Shown: positions 23,683 through 36,238 of the stretch, one piece after another
How positions within the stretch are numbered: the first letter of the stretch is position 1
How the letters are laid out: each line of letters begins with the position of its first letter
Assembly: GCA_947069175.1 (NCBI GenBank)
Contig: CAMTDV010000009.1
Span: forward strand, 8,067,163 to 8,131,162
Origin: Scalesia atractyloides
Lineage: Eukaryota; Streptophyta; Magnoliopsida; Asterales; Asteraceae
Direction: 5' to 3'
Length of the DNA: 64,000 nucleotides
The notes under the pieces: model-generated
Seen by the model: only the letters and a program-made list of their open reading frames with translations
What the model was told of the DNA's origin: nothing
Databases searched by the model: none
Position numbers and translations under genes: made by a program

Positions 23683-24240
23683 TTGTGAAGTAATTTAATC
23701 AAATAAAACTTAAAGTCTCACCCGCGTACTATCTGATTTCAATCGGAACTGAACCCGCCCAGAAATCATCGGCTATTGTAACCTTCTATCTGTAATAAAA
23801 GGGCGGTTACCTTCAACATAAATCGAAACAGAAATCAAATCCCAATCATGTTGCAGTTACAAAATCATGGAGAATAGTCAATCATAACCGAAATCTTCAA
23901 TTGATTCTTGAAACTGCTTTTCTATGGAATCTATAAATAGAGTATTGTTGAAATCAGTAGAGCACACACACACTCTCATACTCTCCTTAAACCCTTCCTA
24001 AAAATTCTGATTCATCGACGGAAGACGTCTGCTATAGCCGGAAACTCTCGCCGGAAAACCAGAGATCTTGCAAAATTGGTATAAACACTCTGACCCATTC
24101 GTTTTTCAATTGCTTTATGTTTCAAAATCATAAATCTATTAATTTAAATTAAATTAGCAATTGGGTTAAATGCTGGGTTTTTGATATGAAGAAGATGAAG
24201 TTTAAGATGTATATTAATATAATTAAAATTGGGTATTAAA

Positions 24241-24658
24241 CCGGGTTAGACACACAGTCCAGCGGTGGACTGTGTGCAAAACTAACAAGCACGTTCCGGG
24301 TTCGAGCCTTGCTTGTGACCGATAGTTCTGATTAAAAATTCGTGTTTTTTTAAAAGGAGTCTGTGCTTTCGGCAACCAGTTAATAAAAGTATTATATCTC
24401 CCAACAATTACGGGTTAGACACCCAGCCCAGTTGGTAGGGCTGGGTGCAAATGAATACAAGGTCACGAGTTCGATGATGCGGGTAGACAACGGTCCGATG
24501 ATTTTTAAATCTTTTTAAAATAAATGATTTCTGAAAATATACTAACTAATGTTTAAGTATAACTAAATCAGAGAATATTTCGGGTTAGACACGTAGCTCA
24601 GTTGGTAGAGCTGCATGCACGTATACGGGAGGTCACGAGTTCGAACCTCACACGCTGC
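24241..24658 (+). other. Three tRNA-like modules in the solo LTR
   Basis: Modules at about 24241-24322, 24411-24486 and 24581-24658, each starting GGGTTAGACAC. The first has the GGACT hairpin D arm, the second the variant CAGCCCAGTTGGTAGGGCTG, the third a canonical D arm and ACGAGTTCGAACC B box. Confidence 0.65.
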
Positions 24659-25689
24659 CTATAATAGACGAGTCTGACCTGTCGTTGACCAGTCAACCCT
24701 TAGAAAAAGGGTAATTTTTTTTAATTAAAAATCCTTTTTATTTTCTTTGAAAATTAGTTTAAAATACCTCAAAATAAGGTTTTAAAGCCTAAAAATTTAC
24801 ATTAAATTCACAAAAATAAATCTAAAAATCTCATTTAGAGCACTAATTAAAAATATTAATCTCAAATAAAATTTATTTATTTATCGAATTATTACGTTAT
24901 TATTTAGGTTAGTTTTCCCTCGTCGGTTGAATCATAAATTCGTGCGCATTCATCATTATCAAGGAACGCACCCACTGTGAGTGAATTCTTACAAATTCCC
25001 CTTTTTATTCATGTTTTGGGGTGTATCATGTGTCGCTTTAATTATTTCGTTTATTCAAACTTGTGCTATCACCATTATATGATCTAAACTTGTGATGTAA
25101 ATGTTGTTTGTTGTGATGTGACTTTACATTTTGTCAAGTTGCGTGCAAATCATTCATTAGGCCCATCAGTTCCTCGTTGGAGACGAGTTGAACATCGCGT
25201 GCCTCATTAGATCGGCTCCGTTTGATTGAGTCTTGATCTCATTGTTCATCATTTGGTGTGTGCGTGTGCATTAATTGATATTATGTGTATTGTGATTAAA
25301 TTTACATTTACGTTTATTCATATGTGGTTATGCACCTTTTTATAACCAATATAATAAATTCGTTCAAATGTTTCCATAAGATTCACTCGCCAACTTTTGT
25401 TGACCTAAAACCCTATTTTTACACATGATACAGGTGGACAGGTTGAAGCAAGGAACACATAGGAAATTGCCTTAGAAGAAAAATAAAGAAGTCATGAAAA
25501 ATGTATTTTTACATGTTGTGCTTGTATGTTTATTGTAACTTCTTCTTTAAAAAGAAATAATAAATATGAAACTTTATAGTAAATGTCATGAGCTTTGATG
25601 AAAACCCAATTATGCCCCGACTACCATTTCCGCTGCGGGTCACGGTGTGACAAAGATCAAGCTTCGACAGTAACGAACAAGGGGGAATC

Positions 25690-25886
25690 TGTTGATGCAC
25701 TATTGTGTTCGTCACTTGTCGAATAGGCTAGATAGAGCGTGTGTTGAATATTATATAGGTTAGAATCGAACACACGATCGAAATACGGAGATTACAGTGT
25801 AAAAGGGAACAAGTTCGCCCGCCCGAACTTGATGTGCATTTAGTCAAGTTCGCCCGAACTTGACTATAGCAGGCCAAGTTCGCTAT
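25690..25886 (+). repeat. Truncated 3' LTR2
   Basis: Starts TGTTGATGCACTATTG after the polypurine tract GGGGGAATC. It stops inside its palindrome array at about 25886, where unrelated sequence begins. One palindrome reads CAAGTTCGCCCGCCCGAAC, a fusion of two units. Confidence 0.8.
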
Positions 25887-26757
25887 AAAAACTATTTCAA
25901 TATAAAAACTATTTATTAAAGTCATTACTACATACCCAAATAAAAAGTTGCCAACGATTAGAAAGCAAAAGTAATACATAAAAGATTCGTCTTCACCAAG
26001 TGATGTAAGAGATTTAGCTAAGCATGACCTTTGTTTGACAAGAACTCTTAAGATTGATTTTGGATCCCAAGACTACTACACACTCTAAAAGATGAAAGAT
26101 GGATGATAGTGGTGGGTGTTGGTATTGTAGTGATCGTGGACTGATGGCAAGTGTGAGAGGTGGTTTGCCAAGGGATGCATTTCTCCAATGCCAAGCACCT
26201 CTATTTATAGCTAGAAACAAAGGACATGCACGTCCCCGTGCCCACCTGGCATGGCCTCGTGGTGGACTTTTTCTCTCCCTTCATTAATACAGATGTCAGG
26301 TCGTTGTACCAACACTCCCCATGGTGTCATAGCACGACCCCATGGTCAGTGTACTTGCTGTACTATCAAGATTCTGCGAATCATAAAGTTGGACCATGAC
26401 CCATGTCAGATTGGCACGACCCCGTGTTGGTTGTCTTTTGTTGTTGTCTTCTTTTGCAGAGAATCTTGGTTGGGCACGACCCCATGCCTGGTGGGCACGG
26501 CCCCATGCGTAAGCTTCTGTCTTCATTATTTTTGTTGTTTTGGATGTGATTGGGGGTCCGCATGTCGTTTCAATCCTTCTTCTTTGTAATTGTGTTGGTT
26601 TTTGTTGTTAATTTGTTCCTATTTATTCGTTTAAGCATTTTTTATTCTGTAATTTAAAGGTAAACAAAGAAGCATGCTTTTTTCAATATCAGTACCGAAA
26701 AAGGGTTGATTTATGCCTTATTTGATGTAACTTATATGTTACATTTTGCGCACATCA
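25887..26757 (-). repeat. 3' LTR of a tRNA-Asp-primed Gypsy element, truncated
   Basis: On the minus strand it starts TGATGTGCGC at 26757 after the polypurine string GTGTGGGGGTATT. TATAAATA is at 26209-26202, and GC-rich palindromic strings (GCACGACCCCGTG and relatives) lie upstream of it at 26228-26490. The outer end has been lost at the junction with the truncated LTR2. Confidence 0.75.
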
Positions 26758-28405
26758 AATACCCCCACACTTGAAACTTTGCTTGTCCTCTAGCAAAACT
26801 CTATAATGTGGCTTACACACCCAAACATAATTGGTAAAAGACAAGTTTTTGGGCTTATCTTTAGAGTATTGGGAATCTAAGTTCTAAATTTATTTTGTTT
26901 TTATTTTATTTACAATCTTATTCGTCATGATTTATTTAAAACACATTTTAAGAAAAAATATTTGTTTTGAGCATAACATGCCTTTATAAAAATTCCATTT
27001 AGTTATATACATATTTACACACCTCACAAGTGGTCACTCAACACTTGATCGAAGATGCTTAAGTGAAAGTGCTCGGACCCGATGCGGAGCTTACTCCTAC
27101 CATAGGCTTGACAAATAATCACACCTCCTCCTTTTGACGTTTTAATCCTTGTAAATATCAAGAGAGCTTTAAAAAGAGTAGGTTTTGGCTCGGGTAGGTG
27201 TTTCTAGGTATAAATTGGTAAAAAGTGTAAAAAGTGTCGGTTTTTAGAATTCCTTTGTGGCTTAGGAAAAAAAACTTTAAACAAAATTTATATATATATA
27301 TATATATATATATTGCCAAAGTTGGAACTAAGCCATTCTTTGTAATTTTGATAACCGATTTTTTTACCAAAATAAAGGGTGTAAAATAAAAGGTTTTACG
27401 GATATGGGTGGTTGTTTTTGCAAAAGTTTATATTTTGGGGGGTTTAGAAATGAAAGGGTTAAGGCTCAAAGGGGTTTAACAAGGGGGATATTTTGGGTAA
27501 GGAATGAAAAAGAAAAATAATGGTTTAGAATGAAAAATGGGTTATAGTCCTAATGCCTCTATCATTTACTTACTCGGATTTGTGTCGGTAAGGATTAGGA
27601 ATGTATTGCTTTGCCAAATTCTAGATTTGTAAGAACCAAACGGGCTATTCACACAAGAAACGGAAAATTGAGCAATTAGAATAGATTGTATTTGTATGCT
27701 CGGTAAAGGATCAAAACTCACTTTTTGTGGAAAAATTGTATAGTGCAAAAGTGTATAAAAATCAAATTTTACAAAAGTTTATTGTGACCATTTTTATAAT
27801 TTTCTTAATTGGTTCTCTATTATGACGATATTAATATTAAATTAGTAAAAACATATTTTTTAGAACTTATTTTTCCCACACTAAAGCAAGATAAGTAAAA
27901 AAAATGAAAAATTTTGAAAAATATTTTGGGTGATTAGAGGTTTTCCAAGGCGAGTTTTATGTAAGGCTTGTTTTTAGGACCAAAAATTCAAGGTTTTAAT
28001 ATCCCCCCACACTTACATTACACATTGTCCTCAATGTGTCGTAAATAGGATTTATTTTGATTAAATACGTAAAAAGTGGGTTAAAACAACAAATTTTAAG
28101 GTTACTGGGCTCCCCGTGGCCAAAGTGCTAGTAACAAAACAGTTACTGGAAGGGAGACATGGCCTAGTGTTGGGATGACATGGCCCCGTGTCACAGTTAC
28201 TGTCTGACCAAAACAGCTTTTGCCAGCTGCAGTAAAGGGCACAGCCCCGTGTTTGGCTAGCACGGCCCCGTGCTACAGCTGCAGGTAATAAAAAAATTGC
28301 AGAAAACAAAGAAAAAGCTAAAAATTAAAAAGAAGAAGATAAAAATCGATTAGGCCGTTAATTTTAAGCTTTCTTAAAATCCTTGTGTCCCCGGCAACGG
28401 CGCCA
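26758..28405 (-). mobile_element. Coding-empty interior of the tRNA-Asp-primed Gypsy element
   Basis: Primer site TGGCGCCGTTGCCGGGG at 28405-28389, complementary to the plant tRNA-Asp 3' end, as in Athila-type elements. Only ~1.6 kb separates it from the polypurine tract. The interior has C-rich strings such as CCCCCACACTT at both ends, more CACGGCCCCGTG palindromes at 28160-28275, an AT dinucleotide run near 27290-27313 and no coding remnants. It is a deletion derivative that cannot move by itself. Confidence 0.7.
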
Positions 28406-28411
28406 AAAACT

Positions 28412-29003
28412 TGACGTGCGTGAGCGTGGTTATAATTTTTGTTATATTTTAAGCACTTTTTACTCGTGGATCAAGCTTTAAATTTATAAAACATGATACA
28501 ATACTACCACTCTACACACATTAGGGCAAGTGCACTCATCGTGAACATAGTATAGTGATGGTAAGATACCGAGGTCGTCCAAGGACACAAGAGTTTTTAA
28601 TACTGACTTATCGTTAACGTCTAATCTAACCAAATTTTGATAAAAGTTTTGAGAGTTTTAAAAGATAAAAATGAAAGTAAAAACGTAAATAAAAAGGAAA
28701 AACATATTTTGATAAAAGTTTCTGCAAAGAATCTTGGTTGGGCACGACCCTGTGCGTAAGCTTATGTCTTCATTATTTATGTTGTTTTGGATGTGATTGG
28801 GGGTCGGCATGTTGTGTCAATCCTTCTTCTTTGTAGTTGTGTTTGTTTCTTCTGTTAATTTCTTTCTTTTATTTGTTTAAGCTCTTTTGATCCTGTAATT
28901 TAAAAGTAAACAAAGAAGCATGCTTTTTTCCAACATTAGTACCGAAAATGGTTGATTTATGCCTTGTTTGATATAATTTTTATGTTGCATTTTGCGCACA
29001 TTA
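28412..29003 (-). repeat. 5' LTR of the tRNA-Asp-primed Gypsy element, internally deleted
   Basis: The part at 28730-29003 aligns with 26450-26757. The part next to the primer site (28412-28725) does not align with the 3' LTR, which is truncated there. The palindromes and TATA box present in the 3' copy are missing here. Confidence 0.7.
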
Positions 29004-30195
29004 CTTAGCAAAATTGTAGTATACTTATGCATTTTTATTCCTCGTATTCATGACCATCTGAATCATCAACTATGTTGATGATTTTGTGCAATTGTGAAAC
29101 TCTTGACAAATACTTGACTATACATATAGTGAATCATATATAATACCTATTCAAAAAACTAAACCATAATATAAACCATTCCATGGTTGAATGTTATGTG
29201 TTAAGGTGGGAATTGTCTTAGTATCATATTCCTTATTTTTGGACTTCTAATGAGTGTTTAACACTCATGAAAAACACACACTAATAACAATGTCCAAATA
29301 AGTGTCTAAGCAAGACATCTTTTATGTATTTTCATACTCGTAAATTCTATTTACTTTCCAATCTCCAAATCCTCATACTCATACACCTTTGATTACCTTT
29401 TTAGGGTGACTTTGGTGATTCTATCCTTCAAACCCGCTCACTTGCATTTTGTGAATTTTCTTCACAAACCGTGAGTTCATATTAACCATTTTATGCTTTA
29501 AAAACTATTAGGTTGCAACATGTATCCATACCGAACACACAAACATACACATACATGCAAACTTATTTAAACACTCAATCCGAATACATGCGTATTTGTT
29601 ATGCTAAATGTGAATACATGCTAGATTAATCTTATGCTTAACTATCTATTATTAACCTTGCAAGCCTCCCTTAACATTTATAGCGCAATAGGATTAGCAC
29701 CGCACCCATTTTGTGGCTCATTGTTAAGTTATTCTTTACAACCTTACTTACTTCGATGATAAGGTAATGCTAGTGTCAAACTTTGGATTGCTATCTTGTC
29801 TATTGCATGCTAGTATGTTACATGATTTAGTATGCCATAAACATGTGGTTTTGAGACTTATTCTTACTTATGCTATGTAACCAAACTAGTATGCTCACTG
29901 ACATATTTTGTGTTGGTAGATATTTTATACATGTTGCAAGAAATGTTTGATGATGCTATCACAAGAAAACTACTTAGGGTGGATTTAGATACTCACCAAA
30001 TTTACCTGTGCATTTGATGTTTTAGTTATGAACTTCCCGATTGTGGTATTTCCTTTGGAACAATGTAATATCTTATTCGATTATATGGAGATGAAATTTT
30101 GAATCTTAATATATATTGCAATTTAGTGTTATGAAGTCTTTGAGCAATCTATTACGTCTCGCCTCGATGTTTACGTCATCGGTTGGGATATGACA
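29004..30195 (+). repeat. Degraded LTR fragment (Gypsy type B)
   Basis: Shares with 34200-35061 the order: CCGTGAGT motif, AGCCTCCCTTAACAT, and an end reading ATCGGTTGGGATATGACA at 30195. The start is not recognisable. Confidence 0.5.
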
Positions 30196-30400
30196 CAACT
30201 AGATTCGTACATGTCCACATAATTATTTTGTTCCCACGCATACTTGCATACAGGCCCCATTCTTACCCACACCTCATAAACTCTCTTTGGTAAACATATG
30301 TTACATTTTGGGAGCTGAAAAAAAGAGTTCCATACTCACCCATACCTCACACAACTATTTGGTAAGGTCGTGGTGTATTATGGAAGTTTAATAGGGCTGG
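30196..30400. other. Unassigned stretch
   Basis: About 200 bp with no feature I can name. Confidence 0.4.
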
Positions 30401-31872
30401 GGAATGGGTCTATGGGGGTCCAGAACATTAAAAATGCGAAAACAAAAAATCGAGGTCTGATCGACATCGACGATTTCCTTAGGCGGCGTCGTCAACTCAA
30501 TCGGCGTCGACACCGAGTTCGTAGCAAGTAGATTAGGGTTTCGGCGCCCTCTTCGGCGTCGGTGACTTCATGTATGGGCGTCGGCGACTTCGTCTGCAGC
30601 ACCGGCTCCCAGATTGGATTCTTTTATGCATTTTGACACCCGTTCGCAGTCCCGAAAGTCGCAAACGTAGAACTTAGGCTGGACAGGTCTTTTGGAGCGA
30701 ACCTTAAGCCACTGAGTAAAACTTAGGCTGGACAGGTCTTTTGGAGCGAACTTAGCCATTTTACATAAACTCGAGCTAATCCGGGCGAACTTGATGGTTC
30801 GTACGGGTTAGTCCAGCTTGTGTAAAGTGACGATTCCGTCCTTGTGCTTCCGGATCTGAGATTCTCGCTTGACAACGCCTCGTTCCACTCAAAAGTGAAC
30901 GAAACATACGTCATTAGTCCGAATATTGTGTAAAATCAAGGATTTAAAAGGTTTTGCTCAGATCTAGTGTAGATCTAAGTGAAAAACAGAAGTTTTGTAG
31001 AAAAAGATGAAGATTTTCGTAAATAGAAGAGATTTGAAGAAAACGAAGGCAATGCCTTGTACAAAATCGTTGTAAAACGTTGTTGAACATCATTGTTGTT
31101 AAAATCGGATTGAATCTTACTTAGAAAACAAAGGGTTTCGGGTTTGAGAGCTCTGGGCGAACTTACAGCAAGTTCAAATGAGAGAATGAAGCTGAGTATT
31201 TATAGGTAAAGGCAAAAGTGGGCTGGTGGGAGTCAAGTCCGGCCGAACTTGCATCACGAACTTGTGAGGATTTCAAGGGATATTAGCCAAGTTTGGCCGA
31301 ACTTGACCCCTTAGGGTGCAAGTTCGAGCGGACTTGGGGTAACTTGGAGTGTTGTGATGGCCAGTCAAGTTTGGCCGAACTTGGGGTCACCCAAGTTCGA
31401 GCGAACTTGTCCAAATGTTGGGTTTTCTTTGTTTATTTCGCGTTAAGAGTTTTTTTGGCGATTCGGTTTGTATTAGATAGTTATATTAGATGTTATAAGC
31501 GATATAATAGTGCGATTTAGCGATTCGAGCGTGTGAGAGCGATGCGGTAGCGATTGTAATCATAAACATAAACACACATAACATATAAGTAAACATAAAA
31601 CCACATAATTAACTGCGTTTTACGATGTGATGAGATAAGCGATGCGACGGCACAAGTGTTTATTAAACAATAACACACCCGACTCGTATAATAGCGTATT
31701 TAGTTGTGATTAGATTTGCGATGCGTATAACAAGCGATTAGATGCGATATAATTGGAATAAAACATATTAAATTTTACACAACTTTATTATAAACGGATT
31801 TCGAGATTTACAAAGGATAGATACAATCGAAAATAAAAGAAAAGGATAACAACAAAAATCGGAGTTGTTACA
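30401..31872 (-). repeat. LTR type D with CAAGTTCG palindromes
   Basis: On the minus strand it starts TGTAACAACTCCG at 31872. Diverged palindromes at 31220-31415 lie just upstream of TATAAATA (31204-31197), and a half site follows near 31160. A 29-bp string containing GGCTGGACAGGTCTTTTGG is duplicated at 30678 and 30728. The left boundary is uncertain and a target duplication was not found. The start differs from the Sirevirus LTRs, so this may be another family using the same motif. Confidence 0.55.
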
Positions 31873-31895
31873 CTTGTAAGGGTTCATTTCACTAG

Positions 31896-32300
31896 GCATT
31901 AGGGCTCATGGTTGCAGCATCACCGTGCTCTATGGTTGTGGCTCCGTTGGCTTACGCTACTGCAATCAGTGCGTGTGCCAAAAAGGTCAGACTTTTTTAT
32001 GCATTTTGGCTACTAAAAATGACCCGTTTCAACATGTATGTCTGTTCGAGGTTTGAGAAGTCTGATTTGTGTATAGGGAATCTTGCTAAAGGGAGGACAT
32101 GTTTTTTACTATCTAGCTTCCTGTCACACCGTTGCATTTGATAAGATTGGGACGTTGACGATAGGGGAGTTTATGTGCAAAGCGATTGAGCCCATACATG
32201 GACATGAAGCTACCGCTTCTTGTTGTGTTCCGACGTGTGAGAAAGAAGCCCTTATTGTTGCTGCTGCTATGGAAAAGGGCACCACCCACCCGATCGGAAG
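31896..32300 (+). pseudogene. HMA1: Fragment of chloroplast P1B-type heavy-metal ATPase HMA1
   Basis: Two exons with an intron between. Exon 31896-31985 encodes ALGLMVAASPCSMVVAPLAY...ACAKK, including the SPC metal-binding motif of transmembrane helix 6. The intron (31986-32076) has GT..AG ends. Exon 32077-32300 continues in frame with GILLKGG, the phosphorylation loop and CEKEALIVAAAMEKGTTHPIGR. HMA1 moves copper/zinc across the chloroplast envelope. The invariant phosphorylation motif DKTGT reads DKIGT, which should abolish activity. The fragment lacks the rest of the ~800-residue protein and ends at a donor-like GT at 32301. Introns kept at coding boundaries argue for genomic capture, not a processed copy. 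It begins 24 bp from an LTR start and may belong to a Helitron ending at 33948. Confidence 0.85.
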
Positions 32301-33948
32301 GTATTCTTGTTGATCTGTTATTATAAATGTGATATTTTCTTTCCATAGATCATAATACGTCAACAACTTTTTAATATATTGTAGAGCGGTTATAAATCAT
32401 AGTCAAGAAAACGAGCAATACCACTACCTCCTACTATCCATAATACAATACCATTACCAATATTTCACTTTATGCACATATACATCAACACCCTTCATAC
32501 CATCCAAACAACATTTTACATCATAAAGTTACAAATACAACCAAACCATCAACAACTATATATAACTGACCAAAAAACAGGTATATGGGCCCTACTTCAT
32601 CATTTAAAATCACAAACTTTTTGTATCAAAACACGTTATAACATGATTCTACATAATGATGCACATGTGTATTTTTAATATTCAATCGTTGTAGAAGAGG
32701 CCAGGCGGTGCTTGTATTCATCTTTACTGCAACGGAGGAAGTTGTACTTGTTCATGTCATGGTATCAAGTATCAATTCTTTGTGGTGACAATGGTGGGAA
32801 GTAGGTAAGCTAGGTTGATCCCTTTACTTTTTTGGTCTGTTTTTCAAATATATTTTTTTTAAATTGTAAACGTGTTTCTAATGATTACAAAGCCAATATC
32901 ATTACCATAAGAATCTGAATTTTTATATAAAATGATTTCTCAAGTGGTTGGGTTTTCTTTATATACAAGATAAAAATGTTAGTGTGGTTTCTTTATACAC
33001 TGAACAAGGATATTCAGTAGATGTATATTTCATCCTCTAATTTCTGATTGAAGGTATGATGACCACTTCATCTTCGTCTATTTCAGGTGATTTCGAGTTG
33101 CTTTGCAGGGTTCGATTTACCAGATATCTCTCAAAATTTCGACCAACGTTTTAGTTCATGTAAATTATTTAATAGATGCTATTGCATTCAACAAAATTGG
33201 ATATGATTACAGTTGTTATTTATGTACTTTGTTCACTTATTGGTTACTTGAAACAGGTTGAGGTCGATAGTATTGCGTACATGTGCAACGAATACTAAAC
33301 GTCTTTGTGCATGTCTGGCATGTTCAATATGATTCCTTCTATATGCTTGATATTGTAGTATAGATGAAATTAACTATGAACATCAGCAATAGACGATTTA
33401 TTTCATGAAGAATTATGTTTTTTTTTCTAATATCATACATTTCATTTGGTCTTCTATAGTTTTTGACTTAAATCATTTTGGTCATTCATAGTTAACAAAA
33501 GAATACATGGGTCGATTGGTAATTGCGTTGTCTTTTCACAAATGTTACCCAGGTTCAAATCTTATATTCCTCATTTTTTTGTTTTTTTTAAACAATTTAT
33601 TGGCCTTTTTTTCCTTCAGGTTTAGTTCTTTGATCTCAGGTTTGCTATCCAATAAGTAGAAAAGAAGAATACATCGATACATATAGACAAACAAGGGCGG
33701 GCACACATAGAGTGGGTCGGGGTCTCAGAACTCCAATGTTTTTTTATAAATGTCTTTTTTTATAATTTTAGAAGAAATGATACTTTAAATTTTCTGTAGA
33801 CACCATAAGAATAATAAGATGAAGCCCAAAACATGAAGAGTATCGCGTTGCAAGTTGTCCCCGTAGTATCGCGTAGGTATGTTGTTTAAATTATCAAGTT
33901 CTGTGTTGTAAATTATCGCCGCCGCTGCAACGCGCGGGTTCCGACTAG
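32301..33948 (+). mobile_element. Probable Helitron 3' portion
   Basis: The 3' end has a CCGC..GCGCGG hairpin (about 33918-33938), a short spacer and CTAG (33945-33948) followed by T, the Helitron signature. The 5' end was not found; it may have been lost to the LTR at 31872. Positions 32380-32690 resemble, in inverted orientation, part of the foldback element at 38690-39020. No transposase-type gene is present. Confidence 0.5.
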
Positions 33949-34010
33949 TGTGTGTGTGTGTATATATGTGTGTATGTATATATATGTGTATGTATATGTG
34001 TATATATACA
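33949..34010. repeat. (TG)n/(TA)n microsatellite
   Basis: Alternating TG, TA and GTAT units for ~60 bp. Open frames through it are simple-sequence artefacts. Confidence 0.85.
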
Positions 34011-35061
34011 TAACCGAATCCTTGATGATAACCAACACGGTTACTTGTCATGGTAATAAGTTATATTATCTAAGACTTGAATCTCTCGTTACGATTCTAA
34101 TGGGTATCTTGACCCATGAAATCACATCAACCCGTACGGGACTTATAGTGTCAAAAACGAGTGTTTAAGTCTAGATAATTACTTTCTTGTATACTTTTGC
34201 ATACTTTAAATTCCGAATCCGAATCCTCCGTTAACATCCGAATACTCACACACCTACGTTTCCTCGTGTAGGATAACTCGGTGTTCCATCCTCCAACCTT
34301 CCAACTTTTCACGGGATTACCAAAGGAAGCTTTGCAAAACCGTGAGTATACTCGACCCCGTTTTATCTTTTATCACTTTTAGGTGTAATACATGTACTTT
34401 ATCACACAATCATACTATGCTTAAATCACAAAACAATCTTTATCCATGCTCTTTGTGCTAAACTTGAATTCACACATGCTTATACTTGAAATGCTTATAC
34501 TTAGTCATTAACTTTGATCAAGCCTCCCTTAACATGTATAGCGCTGTAGGAGTAACGCATCGCCCGTAAACTTGAGGTCATGTTAAGTTAAACACATACG
34601 TCTTTTCATTGCAATGAATAGATTACGCTAGCGGGAAACTTTGGGTTGACTTGTATAATTCCATGCTAGTTTAATGTATGTTAGCCTCGAGAATAGACCT
34701 TTATGCATGAAGGATTTGTTTAAAACGTTTGTACAATGCTACTACTTAAACTTTTATGCTCACTAATGCCTTGTGTGTTGAACTATACTTTAACATGTAT
34801 TGCACGTTGATGTTGATGATAATATGTATGGAATCAAGTAGGATGACTTAGATATCTAATTTTGTATTAGCAAAGTCGTTGTACTTGTATTTTGTTTTCC
34901 CTGTTGTTGTACTTTGAATTTGAAAACTATGTACTTGTTGTTCGATTGATGAAATGAATTTTTGCTACCTTAAATACTTGTCGCGAAAATAGAAGCTATG
35001 ATGTCTCGAGCAATTACAATACGTCCGCCTCAATGATTCCGCCATCGGTTGGGGTGTGACA
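34011..35061 (+). repeat. Gypsy LTR (type B), 3' part
   Basis: Contains AACCGTGAGTATACTCGACC and AGCCTCCCTTAACATG, and ends CATCGGTTGGGGTGTGACA at 35061. The 5' end is lost or diverged. Confidence 0.55.
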
Positions 35062-35324
35062 GCTTAGATGGTCACGAATTTGAGATCATGTATCGATTCC
35101 ATGTTGGGCCCTTCTTTAATTTTGACATTTTCTTGAGAATTTTGGAAGAAGTCTTCTCCCCTCTCTCTCTCTCTATACACGGCACACACACCCTCATGTG
35201 TGTGTTTTAATATCTTTTCCTTTTATATTTTTACAAATCTAGGATGTGCAATTTTAGTCCCTCCATGTTTTGTTAGTTATTAAGTAGGCAACAACCTACT
35301 TAGTTCCACCAATATTTCCACTTA

Positions 35325-36238
35325 TTAAACTATGGGGTATGGTGGGGCGGGGGTTTGGGGCATGGCCCGACACATGGAGTTGGAGGGGGCCCGCCGTTGA
35401 AGCAGCCCAACGGTGGGTATGGTGGGGCGTGGCTAGACCACGTGTAATTTTTTATTATTTGTTTTTATAAATACACACAATATTAAAAAAGACTAAAAAT
35501 ATTATTAAAAATTCATAAAAATTACAAAAATCTACCAAATAAAAAAGATTACAAATCTAAAAAAAAACCTAAAGCGTTAGGTAAATCTCGAAGAGGACGA
35601 CCTTGTCGAACGCCTTCCTCACCTTGCACCGGTACTCGATGTTGGCCACCTCGACCCAGTCGTCGTGGCTTATGTCCCCGTCCGGGACGCTTTCGTAGTA
35701 GGCTTTGAACCGATCGAGTTTCGGCCATAATTCGCGCCACTTGTGTTGACACGCATTTAGGTTGTGCCGGTCGTTCTCGACGTTAAGCCGATAGCTCGCG
35801 AAAGCAGCCGGCCAGTAACGGGTTTCGCCGGGTTGGCGAGCTTCATAGCGTCCACAACGCTCGTTACAAGTGCAAGCTCTTCTTCGTTTGTCCACAAGAC
35901 CATGATCAGCAGTTTGAAGTTGTTGGTTTGGGGTGGCGGTTAGCGAAAGTGAGGCGGTGGGGTCAACCGTTTGGGTTAGCGAAGGTGAGGCGGTGGGGTT
36001 TTTATAACCGCTGGGTTAGCTGTTTGGCTTGGCCAAAGGTTATTTTTTAAATTACAAAATACCCCCTAACCAACCCGCCAAAAACCATCCGCCATGTCAT
36101 CTTGGTAGCCCTGCCCCACGCCCGGTCTGAAAGCCCCGCCCAACGGGCCACGCTGAAACCCAAGCCCACCCGGGGTGGTGCCTTGGGCGTTTCCCCCCAA
36201 CCCATGCCCCAACCCCCGCCCCATACCCCATAGCCTTA
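35325..36238 (-). mobile_element. Non-autonomous PIF/Harbinger element
   Basis: 908 bp (35328-36235) between TTA duplications (35325-35327, 36236-36238). The terminal repeats start AACTATGGGGTATGG on the left and GGCTATGGGGTATGG on the right and continue imperfectly with G-rich sequence. It holds part of an ORF1 (35569-35895) but no transposase. Confidence 0.75.
35569..35895 (-). pseudogene. Harbinger ORF1 fragment, Myb/SANT-like with NAM-associated C-terminal type
   Basis: 108 codons. The stretch CQHKWRELWPKLDRFKAYYE followed by D.S..DW...A..EY.......F....LFEIYL resembles the trihelix/NAM-associated proteins encoded by plant Harbinger ORF1, which bind the element's ends and help the transposase. 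The N-terminus reads through unrelated sequence, so the fragment is truncated. Assignment rests on pattern and on its position inside a Harbinger element. Confidence 0.55.

Larger units (their letters stand above)
23418..25652 (+). mobile_element. Solo Gypsy LTR, same family as 1-11546
   Basis: Begins TGTAACATTTGTG and ends CGGTGTGACA, 2235 bp, flanked by perfect AAGAT (23413-23417 and 25653-25657). It has the family's tRNA-like modules in the opposite orientation to the copies at the window start. No internal region remains. Confidence 0.92.
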
